From Clostridia bacterium (GTDB taxonomy: Bacteria; Bacillota; Clostridia; Oscillospirales; Acutalibacteraceae), in contig JAFQCT010000011.1 in the NCBI GenBank assembly GCA_017399405.1, positions 1 to 41,794 on the forward strand: a stretch of 41,794 nt of DNA, written 5' to 3'. The position numbers and the translations under genes were made by a program. How positions within the stretch are numbered: the stretch's first letter is position 1; the number at the start of each line of letters is the position of its first letter. Positions 35,432-41,794 of the stretch are shown here, piece by piece. The notes under the pieces were generated by a model. The model did not search any database. It was given only the letters and a program-made list of their open reading frames with translations, and was not told where the DNA came from.

Positions 35432-35656
35432 TTATTGTTTTAATTTTTCTATTTCATCGGTAAATCCTAAAACATATAATGGTGAAACATTATAAAATTT
35501 GCATAATGTAATTATGTCATCAACCGATATATTTGCTCTGCCATTTTCAATATGGTCGTATCCTTGCTGACTTTTATTGATAACTTTTCCAACCGTAGTT
35601 TGTGTAAGGTCAGCATCTGTGCGTAAGTCAATCAATCTTTGTATATAAATTTTCAA
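35432..35656 (-). CDS. XRE-family transcriptional repressor
   Basis: A 74-residue single-domain helix-turn-helix protein (RTDADLTQTTVGKVINKSQQ then GYDHIENGRANISVDDIITL). The TTG at 35656 has GAGGTGAT 7 bases upstream; the in-frame GTG at 35665 lies inside that site. It is divergent from a small Cys-rich frame, and the 90-base gap holds two palindromes that suit a dimeric repressor controlling both genes. It ends 6 bases from the htrA terminator. Confidence 0.82.
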   Translation of the reverse strand: MKIYIQRLIDLRTDADLTQTTVGKVINKSQQGYDHIENGRANISVDDIITLCKFYNVSPLYVLGFTDEIEKLKQ

Positions 35657-35684
35657 AATAATCACCTCACATAAACTTTACAAC

Positions 35685-35699
35685 ACTCAATAATTGAGT
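35685..35699. promoter_or_regulatory. Operator-like palindrome 1
   Basis: ACTCAAT-A-ATTGAGT, a perfect 15-base palindrome just upstream of the -35 hexamer of the plus-strand promoter. It lies 29 bases before the xre start codon. Confidence 0.7.
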
Positions 35700-35700
35700 A

Positions 35701-35729
35701 TTGACAATAACTCAAAGATTGAGTAAAAT
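35701..35729 (+). promoter_or_regulatory. Sigma-A promoter of the interrupted Cys-rich frame
   Basis: TTGACA (35701-35706), 17-base spacer, TAAAAT (35724-35729). The spacer is almost entirely occupied by operator palindrome 2. Confidence 0.75.
35710..35724. promoter_or_regulatory. Operator-like palindrome 2
   Basis: ACTCAAA-G-ATTGAGT, one mismatch from palindrome 1, centred 25 bases from it and lying between the -35 and -10 boxes, an ideal place for repression. Confidence 0.7.
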
Positions 35730-35748
35730 ATGGTCGAGGTGAAAGATT

Positions 35749-35943
35749 ATGGATTGTGAAGAAATAATCAAATGTCCTTTGTTAGAAGACTAAATTCCCA
35801 GTTGGAATGATATTCCATATTGTGTTATGCTTTATAACAATCTTACACTTTGGACGATTGATGAATTATGCTATAAAAATTTTACAGAATGTCCTGCCTA
35901 TAAAAAGTTTTTGCAAGAAAACAAAAAATGCTCCACAGAATAA
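35749..35943 (+). pseudogene. Cys-rich small protein frame interrupted by one in-frame TAA
   Basis: An ATG with GAGGTGA upstream and a strong promoter opens a frame that stops after 14 codons (TAA at 35791). The same frame then runs on for 49 more codons to 35943 and keeps a coherent sequence: a CP pair before the stop, then Cys25, Cys41, a second CP at 48-49 and Cys61. This spacing resembles a small metal-binding domain. A recent nonsense mutation, a sequencing error or readthrough could explain it. I do not know the family. Confidence 0.6.
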
Positions 35944-35961
35944 TCTGCGGAGTATTTTTTT
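35924..35961. terminator. Bidirectional terminator between the Cys-rich frame and spoVAC
   Basis: Stem ATGCTCCaCAGA/TCTGcGGAGTAT with a T run on the plus side and an A run at the other end giving T on the minus side. It overlaps the last codons of the Cys-rich frame. Confidence 0.75.
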
Positions 35962-36403
35962 AATACAACTTCAACAAATATGCAATCAATCCGTAAATTA
36001 CTGCGGAGAATATTCCGTATGCAATAACAGGGCCTGCAATTTTGAAAATATTTGCACCTGTACCCATTATAAGACCTTCGGTTTTGAATTCAAGGGCGGG
36101 GGAAACAACCGAATTTGCAAATCCCGTAATAGGTACTATTGTTCCCGCACCTGCGTGTTTTGCAATCTTATCAAATACACCAACTCCCGTAAGAATTGAT
36201 GCAATAATTATAAGAACTGACGGTGTAAATGCTTTAACATAATCTTCTGAAAATCCGAGTTTTTCAAATCCCCAATTAAGAAACTGCCCGAAAGTGCATA
36301 TTGCACCGCCAATAATAAATGCTTTAACGCAATTGTGGATTTTTGGCGAGTTGGGCGACGCCTTTTTCGCCATTTTGTCATATTCTTTATCTGTTGTTGA
36401 CAT
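35960..36403 (-). CDS. spoVAC: Stage V sporulation protein AC
   Basis: A 147-residue membrane protein of the SpoVA channel that moves dipicolinic acid into the developing spore. Hallmarks are the start SPNSPKIHNCVKAFIIGGAI, GAGTIVPITGFANSVVSPAL, EFKTEGLIMGTGANIFKIAG and four to five membrane helices. The ATG at 36403 has AAAGGATG upstream; the longer opening at 36421 was rejected. It normally sits with spoVAD and spoVAE, which are not next to it here. No clear sigma-G promoter was recognised. Confidence 0.93.
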   Translation of the reverse strand: MSTTDKEYDKMAKKASPNSPKIHNCVKAFIIGGAICTFGQFLNWGFEKLGFSEDYVKAFTPSVLIIIASILTGVGVFDKIAKHAGAGTIVPITGFANSVVSPALEFKTEGLIMGTGANIFKIAGPVIAYGIFSAVIYGLIAYLLKLY

Positions 36404-36526
36404 AACATCACATCCTTTCAAATAGTTTTACCCTAAAAATTCGATTTAACAGTTTAAGTGTTTACAATAATTGCAATAATATGAAATATATGGTAATATA
36501 AAATAAAAATCTTTGGAGGTGCAATC

Positions 36527-37387
36527 GTGAACAGAAAATACAACAGATATATGCGATTTATTTCTGTTTTACTGATTGTGATTGTAGCATTCAAAACGGT
36601 GGACTTTGCTTTAAGCGAAATTACTGATATATGGGCTTATGAAGATGTTGGGCAGTCAAGCGGTACAGGTTGGACTGTTGTATATGAAAAACTTGAAAAT
36701 GGTGACACATTAACTGAAAAAGATTATGATTTAATCTTTTCACAAACGGGGCTTGGCAAACCTGCTGTTGATGTTTTGACAGATAATCCCGAAAAAATCG
36801 AGGAATATCGTGAATACTACCTTGCTGACAAAGATTACAGTTGTGTCCGTGAAGGTGTTTTTGCCTGTCACGAATATATTACTGATACAGATGGTAACGC
36901 AATACAAAATCCGCCTTTTGTAAATCTGCAAAATGGTGATATAATCATAACATTAAGTATTCATTCTTTAGGTTGGCGTCACGGTCACGCTGCAATAGTT
37001 GTTGATGCAGAAAAAGGCACAACTGCACAGGCGGTTATGCTTGGTGAAAAATCTGCATTTGGACATATTGGCGATTGGCGTAATTTCCCACTTGTTGCAG
37101 TTTTAAGACCTAAAAATGTGAACGCAGAGATTATTGACGAGGTTGTAGCGTTTACCGAAGAAAAACTAATAGGCATTGATTATTCACTTATGTCAGGCAT
37201 TTTTAGTGGCCGTGATGAAAACACAATACCTACTACGACACATTGTGCACATTATGTGTGGTATGCTTATAAATGCTTCGGTATTGATATTGATTCAAAT
37301 GGTGGTCGTATTGTTACACCAAAAGAAATTCTGCATAGCGATAAACTTGAAGTTGTTCAGGTGTATGGAAATATAAAGGATTTGTAA
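36527..37387 (+). CDS. Membrane-anchored permuted papain-fold (NlpC/P60-like, YiiX type) protein
   Basis: A 286-residue protein with an N-terminal membrane helix (about residues 9-29) and an outer domain. The order of catalytic motifs is permuted: GDIII (137-141) and His154 in RHGHAAIVV come before Cys240 in THCAHYVWY, as in the YaeF/YiiX group of papain-like enzymes. Members may cleave peptide or acyl-amide bonds in the envelope. The start is GTG with GGAGGTG 6 bases upstream. It is followed 13 bases later by a Thr-rich lipoprotein, probably in the same operon. Confidence 0.8.
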   Translation: MNRKYNRYMRFISVLLIVIVAFKTVDFALSEITDIWAYEDVGQSSGTGWTVVYEKLENGDTLTEKDYDLIFSQTGLGKPAVDVLTDNPEKIEEYREYYLADKDYSCVREGVFACHEYITDTDGNAIQNPPFVNLQNGDIIITLSIHSLGWRHGHAAIVVDAEKGTTAQAVMLGEKSAFGHIGDWRNFPLVAVLRPKNVNAEIIDEVVAFTEEKLIGIDYSLMSGIFSGRDENTIPTTTHCAHYVWYAYKCFGIDIDSNGGRIVTPKEILHSDKLEVVQVYGNIKDL

Positions 37388-37400
37388 AGGAGATATTGTT

Positions 37401-37799
37401 ATGAAAAAAGCACTCGTTTTTGTTTTAATACTTGTAATTGCAATAGTTTTTACTGCTTGTGGCAAGCGTGGACCTGAATATACAAAATATGCTGATGTGT
37501 CATTAACTACGGGAACTACGACAACAACAGAAACTGAACTTGATACTGCGACTGAAACCGAAAGCGAAACAGAAGAAACTTCTTCCTCAACTACTACAAC
37601 TACAAGAAAATATACAGGTGGCACAAGTTCAAATAATACAAAACCAAAACCGCAATCAACCACTTCTACAACAAAACCCATAACTGAAGAGTCAACGATG
37701 GAATCAACAACCGAGCCAACAACAGAACCGACAACAGAAGCCACAACAGAACCAATAACAGAAGAAGCAACTACAACAGAACAAGAAATTGTAGAATAA
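37401..37799 (+). CDS. Thr/Glu-rich lipoprotein
   Basis: A 132-residue exported protein. The signal peptide ends in VFTAC, a lipobox with the lipidated Cys at 20. The rest is low-complexity Thr, Ser and Glu with TTEPTTEPTTEATTEP-type repeats near the end, like a surface spacer and a likely O-glycosylation target. No folded domain is visible. It shares the transcript of the papain-fold gene and ends at a terminator. Confidence 0.78.
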   Translation: MKKALVFVLILVIAIVFTACGKRGPEYTKYADVSLTTGTTTTTETELDTATETESETEETSSSTTTTTRKYTGGTSSNNTKPKPQSTTSTTKPITEESTMESTTEPTTEPTTEATTEPITEEATTTEQEIVE

Positions 37800-37809
37800 A
37801 CAAATAAAT

Positions 37810-37838
37810 CCTCCTTTGTCACTGACAAGGGAGGTTTT
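37810..37838 (+). terminator. Terminator of the papain-fold/lipoprotein operon
   Basis: Eleven-base stem CCTCCTTTGTC/GACAAGGGAGG with a 3-base loop and TTTTTG. Confidence 0.85.
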
Positions 37839-37946
37839 TGCATAGCAAACCTCACATTCAGTATGCGGTATTTTAATTCTTACTATTGTAATTCCATTAA
37901 AAAAGTGTTATCATATTTTTTAATGAATGAAAAGGGGGTTATCTTC

Positions 37947-39476
37947 TTGGCTAAAGAAAAGAAAGTAAAAGAAGTGAACAATCATCCTAATAAAATTGGC
38001 TTTAAGGATGTGGCAGGTTATACAATTGCTGAATCGGGTAATATGTTTAACCTTACATACATTACAAGTTACCTTAAAATTTTTATGACTGATGTCATTG
38101 GTATTGCACCAAAACTTGTTGGTTATATGTTTATTATCACTCGTCTTTGGGATGTTATCAACGACCCACTTTGGGGTGCGGTAGTTTCAAAGCGAAAAGC
38201 AGGTAAAGATGGTAAATATCGTCAGTATTTGCGTCTTGTGGCAGTACCTCTTGGTATTTCAACAGTAATCTGCTTTATTCCGTTTAATGACCCAAATTCA
38301 ATTTTCTATAATCAGACACTTGCCGAAAAACCAATGCTTTTGTTTGTTCTTGCAATTATTTTGTACTTGGTTTACTGCACAATGTATACTGCAATGAACA
38401 TTCCGTTTGGCTCACTTGCATCTGTTATTACTGATGACCCTAAAGGCAGAACAATTCTTTCAACTGCTCGTTCAGTAGGTAGCGGTATTGGTGGTGCAGT
38501 GGTTCTTCTTATTGCACCAATGGTTATTTATGTTGGTACCGGTAGATTTGATGAACAGACAGGTCAAGAAATTGAGATTGCAGATGGTAATAGAATGTTC
38601 TTCTATGCACTTTTAATGGGTATTTTCTCAATTGTTACATACCTTGTTGGTCACAGAATGGTCAAAGAGCGTGTGCCTGCGGTTGAAGATGAAAATGTTG
38701 ACTTAAAAGGCGTTTACAAAGGACTTTTCAAATCAAGACCATTCGTATTACTCACATTATCAGGTGTTCTTATCAGTGGTCAGCTTCAGTTCGGCTCATT
38801 CAATACTTATCTTTATAAGAACTACTTTACAAACACAGGCCTTAGCATTGTGGGTACAATCTGTAATTATCTTCCAATGGTAATACTCATTTTATTCACA
38901 CCAAAACTTTCAGCAAAATATGGTAAAAAAGAACTTTGCGGAAGAATGTCAATTGTTTCTGCAATAACTTCTGTGTTCCTTTTCCTTACCGCAAATAACC
39001 AAGATTTCATTATGTGGATAAACCCTGAACAAGGAATTTATCCTGCATGGCTTTATATGCTTTGCCTTCTTCTTATCGGTTTTGGTTATACATTTGTCAG
39101 CCTTACTTGTTGGGCAGTTGTTATGGATGTTATCGATTATCAGGAATACAAAACAGGTATCCGTAACGAAAGTGCAGTTTACTCTGCATACACATTCGGT
39201 CGTCAGTTTGGCCAAGCAATTGCAGACGCAGGCGGACTTTTCCTTCTTCAATGGGCAAAATATGATAGCCTTACAGCAGGCAACGGTTTTATTGCAGAAA
39301 ACAACACAAGTAATAAAATTATGTTCATTTGCACAATAATTCCTGCTATTGTTTATACAAGCGTATGGCTTATTTTCAGATTCGGTTACCCACTTACAAA
39401 AGAAAAAATGGAACCTATTTACGCAGCACTTCGTGAAAAACACGAAAAAGAAGCACAACAAAAAATTGACGCATAA
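37947..39476 (+). CDS. GPH-type sugar:cation symporter (MFS)
   Basis: A 509-residue transporter with about 12 membrane helices. GPH family marks are RLWDVINDPLWGAVVSKRKA followed by GKYRQYLR, and DVIDYQEYKTGIRNESAVYS. It is related to, but not a close copy of, the transporter at 20202. The TTG at 37947 has AAAGGGGG 8 bases upstream; the ATG at 37923 and the frame start at 37863 have no site. It is a single-gene unit, so the transported sugar cannot be inferred. Confidence 0.88.
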   Translation: MAKEKKVKEVNNHPNKIGFKDVAGYTIAESGNMFNLTYITSYLKIFMTDVIGIAPKLVGYMFIITRLWDVINDPLWGAVVSKRKAGKDGKYRQYLRLVAVPLGISTVICFIPFNDPNSIFYNQTLAEKPMLLFVLAIILYLVYCTMYTAMNIPFGSLASVITDDPKGRTILSTARSVGSGIGGAVVLLIAPMVIYVGTGRFDEQTGQEIEIADGNRMFFYALLMGIFSIVTYLVGHRMVKERVPAVEDENVDLKGVYKGLFKSRPFVLLTLSGVLISGQLQFGSFNTYLYKNYFTNTGLSIVGTICNYLPMVILILFTPKLSAKYGKKELCGRMSIVSAITSVFLFLTANNQDFIMWINPEQGIYPAWLYMLCLLLIGFGYTFVSLTCWAVVMDVIDYQEYKTGIRNESAVYSAYTFGRQFGQAIADAGGLFLLQWAKYDSLTAGNGFIAENNTSNKIMFICTIIPAIVYTSVWLIFRFGYPLTKEKMEPIYAALREKHEKEAQQKIDA

Positions 39477-39480
39477 AACG

Positions 39481-39510
39481 AAAACACCACTCAATTTGAG
39501 TGGTGTTTCG
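39481..39510. terminator. Bidirectional terminator between transporter and fprA
   Basis: Stem AACACCACTCAA/TTGAGTGGTGTT between convergent genes, with T-rich tails on both strands. Confidence 0.8.
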
Positions 39511-39518
39511 CTTTGTAA

Positions 39519-39538
39519 GGCGGGGTCTTGACCTCGCC
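39519..39538. repeat. GC-rich REP-like hairpin
   Basis: GGCGGGGTC/GACCTCGCC forms a tight 8-9 bp hairpin immediately after the terminator and 9 bases from the fprA stop codon. Its composition contrasts with the AT-rich surroundings. It may be a second terminator or a dispersed palindrome. Confidence 0.5.
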
Positions 39539-39546
39539 ATTGTTTT

Positions 39547-40695
39547 TTATACCATTTCTTTTGCAAGGTTTTTAATCTGCTCACGACTTTCGTCATTAAG
39601 TGCAGAATGAATTGTAACTATTGTGTCAGCAAAAGTTAAATCTTTGCTATTCTCAAACATTTTTGTAATCTTATTCTTTACAACAGGTGCCCAAGTTCCG
39701 TTTTCAACAATACCGATTTTACGGTTTCTGTAACCTCTTTCAGTAAGGTCGTGAATGAAGTTTCTCATAAACGGGAAAATGTCACCATTATATGTGGTAG
39801 TTGCAAGAATAATTTTACCATATCTGAATGCATCTTCAACTGCCTCTGCCATATCACAACGGGCAAGGTCGTTGATAACAACTTTAGGGCAACCGTTAGC
39901 CTTTAACTCGTCAGCAAGTAGCTCAACTGCTTTTTTAGTGTTGCCATAAACTGATGTGTAGCAAATAAGTGTGCCTTCACTTTCAACTCCGTAAGAGGAC
40001 CAAGTATTATATAAATCAAGATAATATGGCAGATTTTCTTTAAGTACAGGTCCGTGAAGTGGGCAGATAATTTGAATATCAAGATTAGCGGCTTTTTTGA
40101 GTACAGCTTGTACTTGTGCACCATATTTGCCAACAATACCAAAGTAATATCTGCGAGCCTCACAAGCCCAATCTTCTTCTATATCTAATGCACCGAATTT
40201 GCCAAAACCATCGGCAGAGAAAAGAATTTTATCAGTAGCGTCATAAGTCATCATAACTTCCGGCCAATGCACCATTGGTGCTAAACAGAAAGTAAGATTA
40301 TGTTTGCCAAGGCTTAATGTGTCGCTGTCTTTTACAACTATTCTGCGGTCAGCGTAGTCTGTGCCAAAAAACTTGTTCATCATAACAAATGCACGGTCAG
40401 TTGCAACAATTACTGCCTCAGGGTAAGCAAGGGCGAACTCGTGAACATTTGCAGAATGGTCAGGTTCCATGTGTTGCACAATTAAGTAATCAGGTGACTT
40501 GTCACCTAAAACGGATTTGATATTTTCAAGCCATTCGTCTTTGAAATTCGCATCAACTGAATCCATAACTGCAACTTTTTCGTCAAGAATAATGTATGAG
40601 TTGTATGCCATGCCGTTTGGCACAATGTACTGACCTTCAAATAAATCAATTTTATGGTCATTTACACCAATATATTTAACATCATTTGTAACCAT
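39547..40695 (-). CDS. fprA: FprA-type flavodiiron protein
   Basis: A 382-residue soluble enzyme reducing oxygen to water (or NO to N2O) in anaerobes. The N-terminal metallo-beta-lactamase fold has the di-iron motif His75-x-Glu77-x-Asp79-His80 (HMEPDHS) and a later LHGP. The C-terminal flavodoxin domain binds FMN (CYTSVYGNTKKA). No rubredoxin domain is attached. The ATG at 40695 has AAAGGAG 6 bases upstream; nine further codons to 40722 were excluded. Confidence 0.94.
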   Translation of the reverse strand: MVTNDVKYIGVNDHKIDLFEGQYIVPNGMAYNSYIILDEKVAVMDSVDANFKDEWLENIKSVLGDKSPDYLIVQHMEPDHSANVHEFALAYPEAVIVATDRAFVMMNKFFGTDYADRRIVVKDSDTLSLGKHNLTFCLAPMVHWPEVMMTYDATDKILFSADGFGKFGALDIEEDWACEARRYYFGIVGKYGAQVQAVLKKAANLDIQIICPLHGPVLKENLPYYLDLYNTWSSYGVESEGTLICYTSVYGNTKKAVELLADELKANGCPKVVINDLARCDMAEAVEDAFRYGKIILATTTYNGDIFPFMRNFIHDLTERGYRNRKIGIVENGTWAPVVKNKITKMFENSKDLTFADTIVTIHSALNDESREQIKNLAKEMV

Positions 40696-40727
40696 AATAA
40701 ACTCCTTTGAATTAAAATTCACAAGAT

Positions 40728-40736
40728 ATTATATCA
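40728..40736 (-). promoter_or_regulatory. fprA promoter (extended -10)
   Basis: On the minus strand TGA precedes TATAAT (40728-40733), about 30 bases before the fprA ATG. The -35 region is T-rich. Confidence 0.5.
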
Positions 40737-40774
40737 TAATTATAAACAAAAATAAAGAGGATTATTTAGACAAA

Positions 40775-40810
40775 AAAATAGAGAAACCACAAAAGTGATT
40801 TCTCTATTTT
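40775..40810 (-). terminator. Terminator of the ABC transporter/LytTR transcript
   Basis: Stem AAAATAGAGAAA/TTTCTCTATTTT extended by CAC/GTG, loop AAAA, followed on the minus strand by seven T. It isolates fprA from the upstream minus-strand genes. Confidence 0.8.
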
Positions 40811-40896
40811 GGTGCGAGTATTCATAAGGGAATTACTTAATGGTAGTGTTTATTCCCATTACTATTAGGGCCGATTCTGACAAAAAGAAACTGCCC
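40811..40896 (-). other. Non-coding remainder of a decayed LytTR-type gene
   Basis: This covers the rest of the roughly 300-base gap between fprA and the ABC permease. No intact frame exists. On the minus strand a short stretch in another frame (IGPNSNGNKHYH before a stop) looks like leftover coding sequence. Confidence 0.3.
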
Positions 40897-40998
40897 TCAG
40901 ACGAGATTTTCTATCTGCTCAGTCAGAGAAGAGGGAGCATGAACCTTTGCAATTATCTCTTCATCCGCATCTTTATCTATTATGTGTTTGTATTTCAT
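40897..40998 (-). pseudogene. Truncated LytTR-type regulator, N-terminus only
   Basis: A 33-codon frame (ATG at 40998 with AAGGA upstream, TGA at 40897) reads MKYKHIIDKDADEEIIAKVH then PSSLTEQIENLV. This resembles the amino end of small LytTR DNA-binding proteins often encoded beside ABC-2 transporters, but the LytTR domain itself is missing. The start lies 13 bases after the permease stop. A deletion or frameshift remnant is the best reading. Confidence 0.5.
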
Positions 40999-41010
40999 CG
41001 CATCAAATCC

Positions 41011-41742
41011 TTATTGTTTTTTCATTTGTGTGAGGAAGCTGAGAACAGCTATCGCAGTTATAAATACACTGTACAGAATAATGGGCATAACATGAGTTAT
41101 GGCAAGCTCAAAGTTTCCGCTGAATAAAGCTTTTTCCATTTCTGCTGCGTGAACAAACGGTAGAAAGTTCGCAATTTTTTCAAAAAATCCACCTACAAGC
41201 TTCAGATCAAACCATACTCCGGATAGCCACGCAGAGAGATTAGTAAGTAATGCACCGCAAATACCGCCGACTTGTTTAACGCCAAAGATACTTCCACACA
41301 AAAGCCCTAATGCAATGTTGAAAACAGCCATTGGTATTATACCTATTATAGCATAAATAATGTTTATGCTTACTGTCAACCCTAAAGGAATCGCAAACAG
41401 ATAACAAATAATTGTCTGACTAATGGCAAGGGGTAAAAGCGGTAGCATATAACCAAGGATAAAATCAAAGCCGCTGAGTGGTGTAGTGTATAATCTCTGC
41501 AAAAATGCATTTTCACGGTCCTTAGCAATCAGCGTGGCGGAGAAAAGTGTCATAAATGACAGCCCGAACACAGTAATTCCGGGCGTTAGTGTGTCAATAT
41601 CAAACAATTCTGCAGGGATATTTTTCTGCAAGCTACTCAGAAGTAATAGTAGTACCAAAGGAAAACCGAGACCGAAAGCAAGGTTTATCGGGTCACGCAG
41701 AATCTCCTTTGTACACCTTTTTGCAAATGTCAACATTCTCAT
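41011..41742 (-). CDS. ABC-2 type transporter permease
   Basis: A 243-residue, six-helix membrane protein with the ABC-2 layout: cytoplasmic start RCTKEILRDPINLAFGLGFP, a central FLQRLYTTPLSGFDFILGYM block typical of the family, and a loop before the last helix. It pairs with the ATPase whose end overlaps its start (ATGA). Such pairs export drugs, peptides or lipids. Confidence 0.88.
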   Translation of the reverse strand: MRMLTFAKRCTKEILRDPINLAFGLGFPLVLLLLLSSLQKNIPAELFDIDTLTPGITVFGLSFMTLFSATLIAKDRENAFLQRLYTTPLSGFDFILGYMLPLLPLAISQTIICYLFAIPLGLTVSINIIYAIIGIIPMAVFNIALGLLCGSIFGVKQVGGICGALLTNLSAWLSGVWFDLKLVGGFFEKIANFLPFVHAAEMEKALFSGNFELAITHVMPIILYSVFITAIAVLSFLTQMKKQ

Positions 41743-41794
41743 AATGCACCCTCCTTCACTATAGAAACGAAGGCTGATTCAAAGTCATTTGCAC
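41739..41794 (-). CDS. ABC transporter ATP-binding protein, C-terminal end only (partial)
   Basis: Eighteen codons running in from the right edge end in NDFESAFVSIVKEGAL and a TGA that overlaps the permease ATG by 4 bases. The FESAFVSIV-type tail and the position suggest the ATPase partner; no ATPase motif lies in the window. Confidence 0.6.
   Translation of the reverse strand, partial: ANDFESAFVSIVKEGAL

Noticed and set aside
37600-37790. Tandem repeat or CRISPR-like array in the lipoprotein gene
   Set aside because: The repeats are in-frame codons for Thr/Glu/Pro, without spacers.
37295-37855. 186-residue Val/Ser-rich frame on the minus strand
   Set aside because: It is the complement of the Thr-rich lipoprotein repeats and has no independent support.
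20202-39476. The two GPH transporters as a recent duplication
   Set aside because: They share family motifs only; their sequences and loop lengths differ widely.
38949-39596. 215-residue frame on the minus strand
   Set aside because: Antisense to the transporter at 37947 with a Cys/Asn/Lys-rich composition typical of a shadow frame, and it crosses two hairpins.
40840-41127. 95-residue plus-strand frame near the right end
   Set aside because: It runs antisense to the permease end and the LytTR remnant and lacks a start site; the minus-strand reading explains the DNA better.

Overview
This is an AT-rich, gene-dense chromosomal segment from an anaerobic, spore-forming Clostridia-type Firmicute, possibly Oscillospirales (the order is a guess). 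The evidence is strong AGGAGG-type ribosome binding sites, several TTG and GTG starts, sporulation genes (yabP, yabQ, spoVAC), a yabP-yabQ-divIC-yabR block, a murA-walJ-rlmH-regulator-kinase-htrA block resembling the Bacillus wal locus, and an FprA-type flavodiiron protein for oxygen detoxification. No prophage, CRISPR array or intact insertion sequence was seen.

Layout. Positions 1-5517 (minus) hold the ATP synthase operon atpI-B-E-F-(b'-delta-alpha)-G-D, cut at the left edge inside atpD. Delta and alpha lie in one 738-residue protein that also begins with a b-subunit-like membrane anchor. Positions 5752-7201 (plus) encode an ECF-type sigma factor and its membrane anti-sigma factor. Positions 7258-7930 hold tRNA-Thr(CGT), a one-gene islet and a tRNA 3'-end fragment. 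Next come an SDR reductase, a minus-strand pair (D,D-carboxypeptidase and serine hydrolase), a metallophosphoesterase, a secreted GH30 hydrolase and hpf. Positions 15107-17632 (minus) are yabP-yabQ-divIC-yabR plus a lone fumarase alpha subunit, behind a sigma-E-like promoter.

Positions 18814-28744 (minus) hold two gene trains. The upstream one (epimerase, HAD phosphatase, rarA, comEB, yfbR) is driven by a good sigma-A promoter at 28786-28814. The downstream one contains a propeller-like protein, a 785-residue MurE-like ligase fused to N-acetylglutamate kinase (ArgB), a 64-residue protein, a GPH-type transporter and a phosphoesterase. Divergently at 29006-35384 (plus) lie murA, walJ, rlmH, an OmpR-type regulator, a histidine kinase and htrA. 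A perfect match to the WalR box consensus precedes the regulator.

Positions 35432-41794 are more accessory. They hold an XRE repressor divergent from a small Cys-rich frame interrupted by a stop codon, with two matching palindromic operators between them. Then follow spoVAC alone, a permuted papain-fold protein, a Thr-rich lipoprotein, another GPH-type transporter, fprA, a LytTR regulator remnant and an ABC-2 transporter running off the right edge.

The strongest candidates for something undescribed are the b'-delta-alpha ATP synthase fusion and the MurE-ArgB fusion. Next are the interrupted Cys-rich frame under XRE operators and a small family of intergenic elements with matching terminal inverted repeats, one of which carries compensatory hairpin changes.
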